NCBI GenBank assembly: GCA_905331475.1
Contig: CAJNYU010003365.1
Span: 145,546-209,545, forward strand
DNA length: 64,000 nt
DNA from: Rotaria socialis
Lineage: Eukaryota; Rotifera; Eurotatoria; Philodinida; Philodinidae
Reading direction: 5' to 3'
How positions within the stretch are numbered: the stretch's first letter is position 1; each line of letters begins with the position of its first letter. Shown piece after piece: positions 1 through 12,268 of this stretch. Made by a program: the position numbers and the translations under genes. The notes below the pieces were generated by a model. It saw only the letters and a list, made by a program, of their open reading frames with translations, was not told where the DNA came from and searched no databases.

Positions 1-72
1 GAGTCCCTAGAATTGATATATTCAAATACTTCTAGAAAAGGTTCATTCATTCCGTAGGATTTATTTCAAATC

Positions 73-276
73 GTCCCAGGTCGAACTCACCCCATTGGAT
101 CCGATGTGAATGCCTCGGAATTCGTCGGAATCCTGGTATTGGATTCCGACAGGATCCGGGTCATTCAGCCACTTTCCGACATCTAACAACTTCCTGTCGG
201 AATCCAATACCAAGGATTCTGCCAACTTCCGACGAATTCCCATCGGATCCGACTGTCGGATTGTTCTTCCTGGGCG
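73..276. mobile_element. Degenerate short inverted-repeat element (MITE-like), copy 1
   Basis: The left end contains CCCAGGTCGAAC (from 75) and the right end carries CCTGGG (269-274) in inverted orientation. The interior is built of inverted and direct copies of a GGATCCGAC / GTCGGAATCC motif, so the whole segment can fold on itself. The ends match those of the clearer copies at 23313 and 36296, but here the flanking TA is missing and the termini have diverged. An 81-codon frame crosses it on the minus strand; it follows the palindrome and is not a convincing gene. Confidence 0.55.
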
Positions 277-356
277 TGCTCTGTGATATAGTTTTTCTTT
301 CATCAATCATATAAAACTGCTAGTTTCTTTGTTTCTCTCAGTCAAATCATTCTAAA

Positions 357-541
357 TATATGGTAGTGGTCAATGTTGAATTACGTTCAATCTAGAATCT
401 CACATTGGACGCATATAAATTCAGGCCAATGTCAGATTCGTCTAGACCAATGTTAGTGTGATGGAAGCAATTTGTGAAGAAACATTTCTCAACATATAAG
501 CTGATTAGCTCTAATTTCTGGACTTCAAAGAGACTTGAATG
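357..541 (+). repeat. Outer-element long TIR, left arm (first part)
   Basis: This is the reverse complement of about 3020-3200 with few mismatches. The arm continues after the inner insertion at 2345-2447, which pairs with about 2920-3019. Confidence 0.85.
534..541 (+). repeat. 8-bp target-site duplication, left copy
   Basis: CTTGAATG, identical to 2337-2344, directly abuts the inner element. Confidence 0.85.
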
Positions 542-564
542 CAAGGGGGGAAAAGCGGACTTTT

Positions 565-755
565 GTACTTCAAGTTACTTCACGGTACTTTGAAGTGACT
601 TTAGGCTACTTTGAAGTACTTCAAAGTACTTTTCGAATACTTCTAGCAACTTCGGCGTACTTCAAGTAACTTTCGAGTTACTTCAAATAACTTTGACATA
701 CTTCAAGTAACTTCGACGTATTTCAAATAACTTTGAAGTACTTCAAGAAACTTTA
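565..755. repeat. Left subterminal repeat array of the hAT-like element
   Basis: About a dozen imperfect copies of ACTTCAAGTAACTT / ACTTTGAAGTACTT occur, many on both strands. The matching array near the right end is at about 2120-2320 and includes four tandem copies of GGCTACTTTG. Confidence 0.75.
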
Positions 756-972
756 TCTATCGTAGAACGTCATGGCACAACACTAAAAACATATTTATTA
801 CATATTATGCGATGACAATTGTATTATATTCTAACATTTCCTAGAAAACCTAGCAAACACATTCAAATTAAACAAATGTTGCCGTGATTTATTTAAAATA
901 AGCAATGAAAAGTAATAAAAACATGGAACATCACACCTACATTAAATGAACTAAAACTGAGAAGAAAAACGT

Positions 973-1281
973 TCAAATGCGACTTCTTTTTACTGGATGA
1001 TTATTCTGTGACTGTGATGCCAAACGACGTTTACTAGCTTGCATACTCTGATTTACTACGATCTGGGCTTCAGTATGAAATGTTGGCATAGAAGTTGGAG
1101 AAGCATCATCAACTTCATCTAATTGTGAATTTGCTGAAGATGAAGATATTGGTCGATTGGATGTTAATTCAACACATCTCGATAATTCTTGTTGTGTGAG
1201 CCTTGAATCTTTTGCAGCTTTTTTAATATTTTTTATATGATCGCAACCTTTGGATTGTAAGTGTTTGTAATAATTTGACAC
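973..1281 (-). pseudogene. Short reading frame inside the hAT-like element, possible transposase remnant
   Basis: This 102-residue frame starts with a YYKHLQSKGC segment that resembles the histidine half of a BED zinc finger, the usual N-terminus of hAT transposases. The rest is low-complexity (SSSSAN, acidic, then basic with KRSR near the end). No RNase-H-like catalytic core or hAT dimerisation region is visible, and no zinc-binding cysteine pair precedes it. The BED reading is tentative. The position inside a hAT-type element is its main support. Confidence 0.35.
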
Positions 1282-2336
1282 GTGGATTTTTGAATTAAGT
1301 TTGTGTACTCAAAAGGTGAGTACACTCTAGAATCGGTTAGTATGTCCGGCCATCCGGCCGTTAACATGATAACTTTTGAAAGCCTCATCCAATTGTCATG
1401 AAATTTTGTACACAGAATTATCTCATCGACATCTCAGTCGAGTTCGAAGATGAAAGTAATCCCTTAAGAATTTGTTGAGTTACGCAAAAAATATCCTTAA
1501 TTTCTATGTGAATAGTGACCTATTCTATTTTATTTTCATTTTTTTCTCAAACGCAAAGATTTATCATAATCAAATTAATTCTTCAACTATCATATACCAT
1601 TAGATAGGAAATTTCATGGGCTGCAAAATGATGCTAAATTATAAGGGTAAACACGTTGCTCACAAGATTTCTCTGTATCAGTGTCGAAAAACTCATATAT
1701 CTTGATAATGTGTCGGTGTGATATTTGTATATTTTTCATATGAGCAATAACTATTTTTTCAAAGTAAATAGAACTCGTCGTTTCACAACAGTCTTTATGA
1801 GTTGTATCTTGAATAGTGTATTCGCTCCTCTTTCTAGTTTTGCTGCGCATGATATATAACATTTATGACGAAATAGGAACAGAAAAAAAATGGATGTACA
1901 TTTTTGCTTTTTGAAGTACACATAACAATCGGATGCAAATCCGATGTTTCCGCATTTATTAGTATTAAATTTGTTTGTTTTCTTCGTGAAATACCTAGCT
2001 CACTTATTTTCTTGTATCAATAAAGGTCATTGGATATTCAATAAAACATAGTTCAATCTAGTTTCATGTATTTTCGAGATTTAAGTGGTACTCTAATATA
2101 ATGTGCCATAATTCAAACTATTCTCTAGGTACTTTAGCGTAATTTCAAGTACTTCACTAATACTTTGCAGTAATTTCAAGTACTTCACTGATACTTTGCG
2201 GTAATTTCGAGTACTTTTCTACTACTTTGAGCTACTTTGGGCTACTTTGGGCTACTTTGGGCTACTTTGAAGTACTTGGAAGTACTTTTGTACTTTGCCC
2301 TACTTTTCCTACTTGAAGTCCGCTTTTTCCCCCTTG

Positions 2337-2344
2337 CTTGAATG
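2337..2344 (+). repeat. 8-bp target-site duplication, right copy
   Basis: CTTGAATG, identical to 534-541. An exact duplication suggests a fairly recent insertion. Confidence 0.85.
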
Positions 2345-2919
2345 ACATATTAAAAATTTGAGGAAAACTCATTCTGATAATAATTCTCTGTTCGAGTTAT
2401 GATCGTTCGTAAAACTTCGGATTTTCACGAAAGTATTGAAAAAAAAATTGAGCAATATATCATGAACCCAGAAATATTTTATAGATCTGAATCCCATATT
2501 TGCCAGATTATTGATAACCTTCCATTATAATAAATACTTATGCTCCCAGTTAATGAATTTTTTCTCTACCTTGGCTCTCCGAACTATTAACATACAAGTT
2601 TTTTCATTATTTATTTAAAAAAGAGTGTAGTTATTTGAATTGGAAGATTAAGGAATTGCCAGACCTCCTGTCTAGACCTATTGAATTTATACAAATTACA
2701 GAATTTATCTTTTGGTAGAGCATAACACATTCAAAATCGAATCAAAAAATCCTGATTGCAAAGAATGAACTTTTCCATTCATCATCACACTCACTATCAC
2801 AATCATTTGTGCTCCCGCTCTTTCCGCTTTAAGTCCTCGGATAGGCATAGACATAAAAACTGAATGTTTGATTAGTATTCTAAAAAATAGAAAAGCTTAA
2901 TTTTGTAGATAGTTCATTG

Positions 2920-3200
2920 TTTTTTTTTCAATATTTTCGTGAAAATCCGAAGTTTTACGAACGATCATAATTCGAACAGAGAATTATTATCAGAATGAGT
3001 TCTCCTCAAATTTTTAATATGTCATTCAAGTCTCTTTGTAGTCCAGAAATTAGAGCTAATCAGCTTATATGTTGAGAAATGTTTCTTCATAAATAGCTTC
3101 CATCACACTAACATTGGTCTAGACGAATCTGACATTGGCCTGAATTCATATGCGTCCAATGTGAGATTCTAGATTGAACGTAATCCAACATTGGCCGCTA
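2920..3200 (-). repeat. Outer-element long TIR, right arm
   Basis: This is the uninterrupted arm. Its outer 180 bp pair with 357-541 and its inner 100 bp with 2345-2447, which shows where the left arm was split. Confidence 0.85.
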
Positions 3201-3205
3201 ACATA

Positions 3206-4335
3206 TATACATGTATATATATTTGACTTTTATTTATAATGGAAACATCTACGACCACACTCTCAAAATATTCATTGGTACAAACCAGTTAGCTACGTTA
3301 AAAGAACTTCATGTATATAAAGTGACGGTAATTTCACAAGAAATCAACCGCTACTATTTCCACACACAAAAACCTCGTCAGAAAATGTTTAAAAGAATAC
3401 ATCTCATTTTAGCATGTAAGCGCGATTTTATACAATAGTACAACGCATCGTGCCAATAACTCGACCAAATAGTCGATACCGACTGAAAAAAGATAAACAA
3501 TCAACACAAGGAGAAGATAGATTGAAATAAAATACAATTATGCGTATTTACTCTCGCGAATATATCATAATATACGTAGACTATATTATTACATTAGGTA
3601 TTTTATTAGTATTGGATACCAGTGTTTGGTATGGAGTAAATTTTTGTCAACTGATTCATATTCTAACTGAAATCTTTATCTTGCTTTTGAACACGAAGTA
3701 ATATCTGTATTTACCCTTTTTTGTGATGTCCAGAAGGAAAAATTGACAAAAGAGAAGAAAAGAACGCGTATGGCACATAAGATTTTTCATATTTTCTAAA
3801 TGAAATATTAAATGGAAATAATAATTAAATAGCCTTGTCTATCTCCAACACACTAAGACTAAAGATCCAGATGTAAAGTAGAAAATTTTCTCCTAACTTG
3901 AGTCAAACTATGGCGTATAATTTCTATAATCGATTTTATTCGGTATAAAAGCAAGTTTGTACTCTACTATTACGATTTATCATTCAACAAGATACATTAG
4001 AATTAGAATTCTATTTCTACTATTGGAATTATAGAAAAACGATAAAGAAAACATAAAAATTCACTGGATTACAAATGATATTCCGCACTTCTTAAATGGT
4101 GATATTCTTGAAGTGACACAATTTTCTCGAATGCAATATCAGATTCTACAGCAATCAAGTTTATGATTCGATCATAATTGTTTTAAGTATAGAAATCATA
4201 AAGTTATACAGCTTTAATCGAACAGAATATTTTATTTCATAGTGATTATTGGAAACTTATATAATAAGAACAAGCAAAAAATTAAAAAGAAGAAGTCTAT
4301 TTGGGCGCATTAAAACTAAGATCCAGTTTTTTTTT
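3206..4335. other. Intergenic; no gene recognised
   Basis: AT-rich sequence. A 75-codon plus-strand frame at 3211-3438 starts at the edge of the outer transposon and shows no domain. I see no RNA gene or repeat array. Confidence 0.6.
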
Positions 4336-4650
4336 TTATTGATTTCCACTTTGTTTCATTTTTAATAAACTACTTAAAATTCCATTGGCATGTACAAGAT
4401 CACTTGGTTCAATAGTACCATTATTATTAGCATCTAACTGTTTAAATAGGTACGATGACAATACTTTAGCTGCCATACCATTGACTCCAAATTGTTCTAA
4501 TAGCAGTGCCAAATCTTGTTTTGTTACACGTCCATCATTATTTTTGTCTAACATACTAAAAACTTGTGCTGGATTATTCAATGCATTTGATAAGCCACCT
4601 ATGTCAAAATTTGATGGTAAAATATTAGCCGCTTCATGTGCAGATGACAT
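4336..4650 (-). CDS. Small EF-hand calcium-binding protein
   Basis: This uninterrupted 104-residue frame has two EF-hand loops with canonical spacing: DKNNDGRVTKQD near residues 35-46 and DANNNGTIEPSD near 73-84. Each supplies acidic or Asn ligands at positions 1, 3 and 5, glycine at 6 and a hydrophobic residue at 8. Position 12 is Asp rather than the usual Glu in both loops, which generally alters Ca/Mg preference. The protein is probably a soluble cytosolic Ca2+ sensor or buffer. There is no signal peptide or membrane segment. The size is close to parvalbumin-like proteins, but I cannot assign a subfamily. The coding part has no intron. A long TA run sits about 80 bp upstream. Confidence 0.8.
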   Translation of the reverse strand: MSSAHEAANILPSNFDIGGLSNALNNPAQVFSMLDKNNDGRVTKQDLALLLEQFGVNGMAAKVLSSYLFKQLDANNNGTIEPSDLVHANGILSSLLKMKQSGNQ

Positions 4651-6235
4651 GTTGATGTAGTTAGTAGTAGTAGTAGTTATAAATTTCTTTTAGTTTGCGT
4701 CAATAACAGGAAAACGATATCGTAAGTCTTAATATATATATATATATTCTTTTCGTTCTATTCTTCGTTGACTGAGATCATCATTTTTTTTCTAGCTTGC
4801 ATCATACGATGAATAATTAAGGGCTAATAAAAACAATCATATCTTTCCGTCTAAAAACAAGACAAGAAAGAATAAAAAGTAAAGAAACATAAAATATCTT
4901 TCTGTCAATATAAGATCGAATTTCGGTCATATTTTTAAAAAATCTTCGATGTTATCGGTATGATTCATACTCGAAAAGTTATTTTTATTCATGTGCTATT
5001 ATCCTAAAATACAAGAAGATTTGATTGATAAGTTTTTCATGTAATATTACATAAAAATTTGGTGCTTCGAGTGATTCTTCTTCTCTAATATCTATCCTTT
5101 ACTCGATTCATACAAAGATTTTACCAAAGTTAAAATATTGCAAGCACACTTCATCATTTTCAATTGTTTTTGAAACCGATTCCTTTATATATTTAAACAA
5201 TCATAATGATGATTCATATTTTTGGTGTAATAATTAAAACGTGCAATGCTATTTTGATTCAAAACCTATCTCCTATGAGCTTCATCGCTTATAAATTTAA
5301 ACTATAGACTTGTTTTTATTGTGCAATTAATCATTGAGACTATCCTAATACAGCCAATGCTAGACTTTTCACTTTTATTTGGACACTCCTACTATCTTAC
5401 GAACGAAGTCATATCCCCCATTTGTGATGCACCGCATTCAATGATAGTTTACCAAAAACGTAGGTGCTAATACAATTTCACTGATCCTTTCCATCTGTGT
5501 TGAGCTATATGTACAAAGCTCTTTGGTGAAATTTCAACGTTCACGTGGACAGCACAACAGTTATCTTACTTCTTCTTAAGACATGCGATTTTTATCGTTC
5601 AGAAAATACTAATATATATATATATATGAGAGAACTCAGTATAAGTATGGAGAAAAGTTGGAGTTGAAATTTGCTAATGCACTTGTTTAACAAATAACTT
5701 ATCAAAACATTTAAAAAATCAATCAAAACTATGGACTTCCTCATGTTTAAGAAACTTCTTTCAGCAGCTCATGGATATTCAGTAATCAAGTGCCATATGT
5801 CAATGACATCTTATAAAAACAAAATGTTTAACAAGCTAGTATAATTGAATCACTAGAAACAATTTGTATTCAAATGCTGAATGTCCATACATTTCTGAAA
5901 CATATACTGTCAGTATAGTACTTTGATCTCCGTACATATATTAGGTACATAATATATAATAAGATCTTTTAATGGATACCGACCGATGACTTTCAAGATA
6001 ATCATGGAACTCTATAGAATAACCACAATAGTGACGAGTCATTTTATTTTTACAAGTATGAACATTTTGTTATTCGAAATATAATTTTAAAGGTCACTTT
6101 CATTTTAATAAATATATACATATATGTGTGTGTGTGTGTGTTATTATTTTTAAAAACAGAGTCATACTACTAATATAACAGAAAACAAATGGAATGCATT
6201 CAATAAATAAAGAATAGACCGGTTATCTTTTTTCA
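4651..6235. other. Intergenic between EF-hand gene and EMX-type gene
   Basis: AT-rich sequence with no convincing frame. It contains TA dinucleotide runs near 4730-4746 and 5613-5626, and a short (TG)n tract at about 6124-6141. It may hold regulatory DNA of the flanking homeobox gene, but nothing specific is recognisable. Confidence 0.55.
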
Positions 6236-6961
6236 TTAGTTCGAATTCGATTTTTCTTCTTGATCATCAAGATTTAAATCATAATGATCATGTTGTTGTT
6301 GTTCTTCATCATCATCATCATTCCATTCATGCTCATCAGAACTTTTTATTCTTCTACTGGATTCATTTTGATGATCAATATCATTTGTGCTACTATTACC
6401 ATCTTCGTTTATCAAACGTTTATATTTTGTACGACGATTCTGATACCATACTTTAACCTAAAATATTCATTTCTGATTTTATTCATTTTAGTTTTTCATT
6501 TAATAAATTTTACTTTAGCTTCAGGTAAATTAAGATGTTTTGCTAGGTCTTTACGTTCTTGTCCAACAATATAATGATTCTTTTCAAAAGCATTTTCTAA
6601 TTTAAGTAATTGCGACGGCGTAAAAGCTGTACGATTACGTTTCGGTTTACGATATGAATTAAGAAAAAATGCAGCCATTGATCCTGAATCTAAAAATATT
6701 AATTTATGTTGATATTTTGCCCAATAAGAAACAAAACTTACTAGTCAATTGATTCGTATGTCGAAGATATTCCAACATCGATTCACGTTGTAATTGATAC
6801 ATACTTGATGCATGTGGTGGTAGCCATGTAATTGGTGGTACATAACATAATGATAATCTATTTGAGGGTTTTGGTAAATCATGAGTTTTAATAATATCAT
6901 CAATAGAAAATCCATTGGATTTTCGTGAAAGTGAATTATAACAAACAGGCATGATGATCAA
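6236..6961 (-). CDS. EMX: EMX/empty-spiracles-type homeobox transcription factor
   Basis: Three exons are proposed on the minus strand: 6961-6742, 6689-6514 and 6457-6236, joined by introns of 52 and 56 bp with GT-AG ends. The homeodomain spans exons 2 and 3. Its [19 protein letters not shown] stretch closely matches EMX homeodomains (FEKNHYVVGAERKQLA). The recognition helix reads [14 protein letters not shown], so position 49 is Tyr where EMX proteins have Phe. The N-terminus has [10 protein letters not shown], similar to the RGFTIESLV start of EMX proteins and possibly a Groucho-binding motif. The C-terminus is acidic and glutamine-rich. It should be a nuclear DNA-binding regulator of head or neural patterning, by family knowledge. 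Translation could start at 6961 or at Met4 (6952). The total is about 205 residues, shorter than vertebrate EMX. Confidence 0.87.
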
Positions 6962-9611
6962 TTGAATATCGTTTCTTTCTCTGATGAGTTGATAGAATGA
7001 ATCAATTTGTGTCGTATTACTTTTTTCTCGAGCCTTCTTTTATTCTATCCAATTATACCTGATCAATCATTGGATGAAGAAAGGACAGGAATAGAGAGAG
7101 AGAAAGGGGAAGAAGGAGAGACGTGATTTAGAGACAATTATTTTCTTTTCTGATTATCGTTCAATACGAGAGCCGTATCATCAATTGGATAGTTGTCGAT
7201 TATTTTGTCAACCAATACTGATCGTTTATTAAATCGATTGTTCTCTTTACTCGAAGCAGATTGTATTCAGTAGTATTTATTTTCAAAACAACATGTGTTA
7301 TCTCTTTGAAGCGTTTCTTAGTTTGTTGCATTTTTTGTCTGTGTGTTGTCGGATATGTTGACAGCTGTGAAATAAAAAATAATTTAAAAGACTGACTATG
7401 TAAATGAGAATTGCTTTTTCGAGTGTCATTCATCCGTAAGCTAAACATAATGAACATGCAATTGATTCGATTAATTTTCATTATGTTATAACATGAACAA
7501 AAATACAAGATATACGTAGGTGTCATTCTAGAAACATTATTTTTAAATCTCTTGGTACATGAATATTGTCAATTTGCCAAGGGGCAAAAGAACAGCAATA
7601 AGACTAATAATAATATGTCACTGATCGATGATCCATTGAAATGAACCAAATTATGATGATCGAACGAAAAAGATTGAAATCGAAAATTAATTCTGTATTG
7701 ATTTGCAGTACAATACTTTGAAAGATAGAAGTTAATCAGGTAGCAAAGTGAAGAATGTATTCAAGTTAACTGGAACAAAAATATTGGCTTCGTCATTAAC
7801 TTTATGAACTATCTATTAATAAACATGTGATATTTCAAATTTTAAGTTTTAGCAAATGTAAGAAAAATCTTGTGTTCAAATAAACATGAAAAATTATTTC
7901 GAGTATTTTTAATTATCGTTTTTGGTTATAATCTTACCAGTTGAGAGATTATGTTTTTTTTCTCTTTCTAAATATCAATTTATTTCTCCAATGTGTCATT
8001 TATGTGTGGATGGGAGAAAAAAAGATATTTGTACATGATTGGTTGTGTATATATTTGCATAGAGCTTCTGTATTGTGTCACTTCACTTTAGCAACACTCT
8101 TCGTTTGTCCAGACACGAATATATATTCATTCAATCAATTGCTACTTTGCTCGAGGGTTAATTCCAATTAAAATAAAAAGAGGAAAAAAAGAAAATAATA
8201 TCCAACCAAATAGAGTTGTAGTTGTTACGTTGTTTACTTTGGTCATTTTTCTTTCACATTATTGGATATCGTTATATTTTTTTTTATCTAAGAAGAAGGA
8301 AAACAATTGACAAAGGTTGCTCATTTTTTATTGTCATTTAAATGAACAATACGTATGAGTCACCTTGACAGATAGAACGTCTGTTTGTTTTTATGTATTG
8401 TCTCTTTACTTTGATTTGTTTTGTAATTTTCATTTTTATTAGAATAAGTTACATCTGTAATAAAAGTTCATTCGTAATACTTGTTAATCTATTTAAATAA
8501 GTGAAGAGACGTGACTTTCTAATCTCTGATTATGATCATTCAACACACCAAAGAGTTGAATATGTTTGATGTGGCGCTATAAAAATACAATGTTTAAATA
8601 AAGATCATTGACTATTATCACGAGTCTCTCCCTATGAAGAATATCAATTCGAGACGCGTATATGATTGATTCAAACATAAGATATTATCTTGTAGAACTT
8701 GAAATTTTTTATATTCAAACAAATTTTAACTGATAAAACTATGATCGATTGAGATATACTAATCAATCTGAAATTCAATCGTTTTTTCCTCATTTTACTT
8801 AGCAATTAGTAGGATACGATTATATTATATTTCTTCTGTTTGTTGATGAATGCATGATAGAGGTGATCAAGATGAGGATTAGTCCGATACAGATGCACAT
8901 ATATCGACATACACACGTGCATATGTTTTTATCGAAAAATAGAAACAAATATCTTCTAAATTTAGATGATAGAATATGAATAATTAACAAGAGAAAATCA
9001 TTAATAAATGAAGATATTTAAACCTTTGACTAAGTTTTTTGTCATGAAACTATTTCAGAAAACATTTAACCATTCATCTATTATTTTTTTCCGAGAAAAT
9101 CAAATATGACTTGCGTTCGCTGAAACGATTGATATCATTACTAGTCTATTCGGGAAGATTTTCGTTTAGGTCAAAGATACAAACTGAAGATTTGTAAACT
9201 TTCATAATTGTATCCCATAGAAATAAATGATCTTTTTAGAATCTATGAAATTCATTTCTACTAGCTCGTTTTTGTTAGAATGTTGTGTAATCATGAAATA
9301 TAAAAGTCATGGCCTCGGATACGCCTATTTTCATTTTTTTACCTTTGAATGTCTCTACTGTCTTTTAAATATTCCAACAAGAGAAAAATTTTCAGCAATT
9401 GACACATTCAACGTTTTCAAATGAATTTTTAAATGATTTGCAATGTTCTTTTTATATTTAAGAAAATTTTATCGAATGAGTTATCTTCGCTAATTGCAGA
9501 ATATGATATCCTAATAATTTTACTATAATAAAAAGACAACATTTTTAGTTTAACAACTTCTCACAAACACATTTTTATTATATGAGAGAAAAAAAATAAG
9601 TTTATTATTTA
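6962..9611. other. Long intergenic region
   Basis: About 2.6 kb of AT-rich DNA. Several frames of 60-110 codons occur, but all have composition expected of AT-rich noncoding sequence and none shows a domain. A short purine tract lies near 7090-7120. Confidence 0.5.
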
Positions 9612-12095
9612 TTAATTTTTTCTCTTTTTTTTCAAGTGTTTCTTAACACCAAAACCATTTTCAGAATCATTTGATTCATGTTTTCTTCTTTTATTTGTTG
9701 ATTTTGTTTCATCGAAATCACCATTTTGTTTTTCTTTTCTTTTACGATTTTGTCGACTACCTTTCTTCTCATCTTCCATTTCTTTCATTTGTATTCGAGC
9801 TTGTCGATCGGCTTCGTTGACACGTTCCAAAAAAAGCATAACTTCATCTTCATGTGTTGAATATTGTGGTAATTGTTTACCAATGAGATGTTCAATGCGT
9901 TGATACAATTCAATATCATATTGTGTTACAAATGTGATTGATTTACCACTACGACCAGCACGAGCTGTACGACCAACACGATGAATATAATCTTTTGAAT
10001 GCGTTGGAATATCATAGTTAATAACGATATCAACATGTGGAATATCCAAACCTCTAGAATATTCAGATGAGAATTTTTTTGCTTTCTTTTACAGATAGAA
10101 AAAATACAAAAAGAAAAATATTACCGGCTAGCAACATCGGTAGCTATGAGAATTGATCGAGCTTTGCCTTTAAATTTATTTAATGCACCAAGACGCTTTG
10201 TCTAAAAAGAGAAAGATAACACATCATGAAAACGTATAATCGAAATATTAGTTAAAGTTTGGAAACAAATGAATAGTAGTTGAAATTATCATTTTATCGT
10301 ACTGCGACATTTGATTTACTAATTTAATTAAATTCAAAATAGGTTAGGTGTGAATATTTTATTCGTAAATACTTTCGAGAAGTTTCAATAACATAGAACA
10401 TGCACTCTTTTTCTAGTTCAACACTTGATTCAATTAATCATGATAAAAAATATTCAAAATCAAACATCTCTATTTCTCGCTTATATTGGCAGCTTACGTA
10501 GCTGACCGTCTGATACATCGAATAATAGTGTTCCATGGTATATAATTATGCTATAAATAAGTAATTTCCTAATACACAGTGAAGATTTCTCTCTTATTCT
10601 TACTTGACTCATTTGTCCATGTAATGGTACAGTTGTAAAGCCTAAATTTCTTGTTAATAATGCTAATCTTAATGTTGTTGTACAAGTTGAAGAAAAAACA
10701 ATAACAGATTTTCCATTCATATCATTTAAAATTGAGACTAAATAGACATCTTTAAATTTCGCTGGTATAAATAAATATGCTTGTTGTAATTTTTCAACAG
10801 TTGCATATTTCTCTGATACTTCAACTTTAACCGGATCACGTAATGAAGCACGTTGTAATTTTGCAACTTTTTTTGTCATTGTTGCCGAATAAAGGTATGT
10901 TGAACGTGTTGATGATGGTGGAAGAATTTTAAGAATTTTATCTAAATCAATTTCGAAATCCATATTTAATATTCGATCAGCTTCATCCATAACCAAATAA
11001 CGTATTGAACGAAGTGAAAAGCCTTTTGTATTTTCTAAATGATCAACAAGTCGACCAGGTGTTGCAATAACAATATGCGGTTTTTTAGCTAGAGCTATCG
11101 ATTGTGACATCATATCCATACCACCAACAATAACCGCTAGGAAAAAGAAAAACTTACTTCATAGAAATACATAAGCATTCAAATAATATTTTTACATACC
11201 ACATTTAACACCAATACTGGCACCTAACGCTTCAAATTGTTCACTGATTTGATAAGCTAATTCACGTGTTGGTGTTAAGACAAGTGCAAAAAGACGTTGT
11301 GGTGTTGTTAACAAAGCTTGAAGTATGGGTAATGCGAATGCACCAGTTTTTCCAGAACCAGTTTCAGCTAAACCAATGATATCACGATCTAGAGTTTAAT
11401 TTTATTAAAATATTTCAAATAAATAGAAAAAAAAGAGATTTACTTTGACATGCAACTGGTAATGCTTCGCATTGAATTTTTGTTGGCGTTTTCCAACCAA
11501 GTTTTTCACAGGCTTCACATAAGACATCATTTAAACCCTAGAGAAAGAGAGAAACGAAGTATTTTAATTAACATTAGTTGAACATATGAAATTTCGACAT
11601 GTCAGTTTGTTCAAATGGACTCACGTTTTAGATCAATGACATCCACTTATTTAAACAAATACTGCTTTTAAACAAGAAAGATAAGTAACGGAAAAAAACA
11701 TATTAACATCTCTATCAAAACATCAGCTTCAAATATCTATAGTTTATATATTTTTTTCTCAGAATCCAATCTGTTTTTATATATAAAAATTAGGAAAAAG
11801 AACTGATATAGAAGTAAAGATCTATCAGATATTCTATATTGTGAAGTTGAACAAAACAGCTAACAACTATGAAATATACATTCTAATAACTTTTTAACAT
11901 AGACTTCTGTAAATTTGAATGATTCATTTTCATGAATACGCCTATTCCTTCAACAGTTCACTCGTTCGATTTCGATTGTATGAAACAAATTTTCGACGAT
12001 TAACCTGAAGTACTTACAAGTGATTTAAAAGTGATATTTTCTTGAACGTGATTTTCATCGCCATTTACTTCTGTTAAATTGTTATCATTATCCAT
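9612..12095 (-). CDS. DDX47: DEAD-box ATP-dependent RNA helicase DDX47 / Rrp3
   Basis: Six exons are placed: 12095-12018, 11537-11444, 11388-11200, 11136-10604, 10201-10125 and 10053-9612. All use GT-AG and agree in phase, giving about 470 residues (human DDX47 has 455). Helicase motifs appear in order: Q-motif region (FKSL, then WKTPTKIQ), AETGSGKT (Walker A), PTRELA, TPGRL, DEAD, SAT, VIVFSST, ATDVASRGLD and [10 protein letters not shown]. The segment from [20 protein letters not shown] through FVTQYD is specific to the DDX47/Rrp3 family. The tail is lysine-rich with an acidic segment, as in other nucleolar helicases. The family acts in 18S rRNA processing in the nucleolus. The first intron is long (480 bp), the others 50-70 bp except intron 4 (402 bp). 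BCCIP lies immediately upstream on the same strand with only about 50 bp between, so the pair may share transcription. Confidence 0.95.
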
Positions 12096-12147
12096 TTTTA
12101 ATCTAAAAATAACCAAAACAATTTTTATTATTTCTAATTGTGGATTA

Positions 12148-12236
12148 TTATTTTTTTAATTTTTGTTCAATATTAGAACAAATTTCATCAAGTTTATAAG
12201 TAGAAACAAATATTATTTTTCTTCGATGTGTCCATC

Positions 12237-12268
<32 letters not shown>

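Larger units (their letters stand above)
542..2336. mobile_element. hAT-like DNA transposon derivative inserted in the outer element
   Basis: The element begins CAAGGGGGGAAAAGCGGACT and ends with the inverted counterpart, giving a TIR of about 21 bp. It is flanked by the exact 8-bp duplication CTTGAATG (534-541 and 2337-2344), and the outer TIR rejoins perfectly when the element plus one duplication is removed. An 8-bp duplication with CA-starting TIRs is the hAT signature. Both ends carry dense subterminal repeats of the type ACTTCAAGTAACTT or GGGCTACTTT (about 565-755 and 2120-2320), as expected for hAT transposase binding. At 1.8 kb with only a short remnant frame it cannot encode a full transposase, so it is non-autonomous. 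Confidence 0.85.
357..3205. mobile_element. Non-autonomous element with very long terminal inverted repeats, split by an inner insertion
   Basis: The left arm runs from about 357 to 541 and resumes at 2345-2447. The right arm, about 2920-3200, is its reverse complement at high identity. Without the inner insertion the element would be roughly 1.05 kb, with arms near 280 bp and a central loop of about 470 bp that has no substantial reading frame. Each arm carries repeated CCAATGT-type motifs in both orientations, which look like subterminal protein-binding sites. The outermost bases (TATATGGTAG and TATATGTTAG) lie in AT-rich sequence, so the target duplication and superfamily cannot be fixed. 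It must be moved by a transposase encoded elsewhere. Confidence 0.8.

Noticed and set aside
61-306. 81-codon minus-strand frame at the left edge
   Set aside because: It follows the palindromic GGATCCGAC repeats of the MITE-like element; repeated SDPMG/DPDPVG text is a translation of the repeat.
4385-4660. Plus-strand frame over the EF-hand gene
   Set aside because: It lies opposite a clear EF-hand coding sequence and has no domain.
6284-6574. Hydrophobic plus-strand frame over the homeobox gene
   Set aside because: Antisense to EMX exons; the Ile/Leu richness reflects the acidic and Gln codons of the other strand.
7200-7526. 108-codon minus frame between EMX and DDX47
   Set aside because: No domain, irregular codon use and no splice or start context; typical chance frame in AT-rich DNA.
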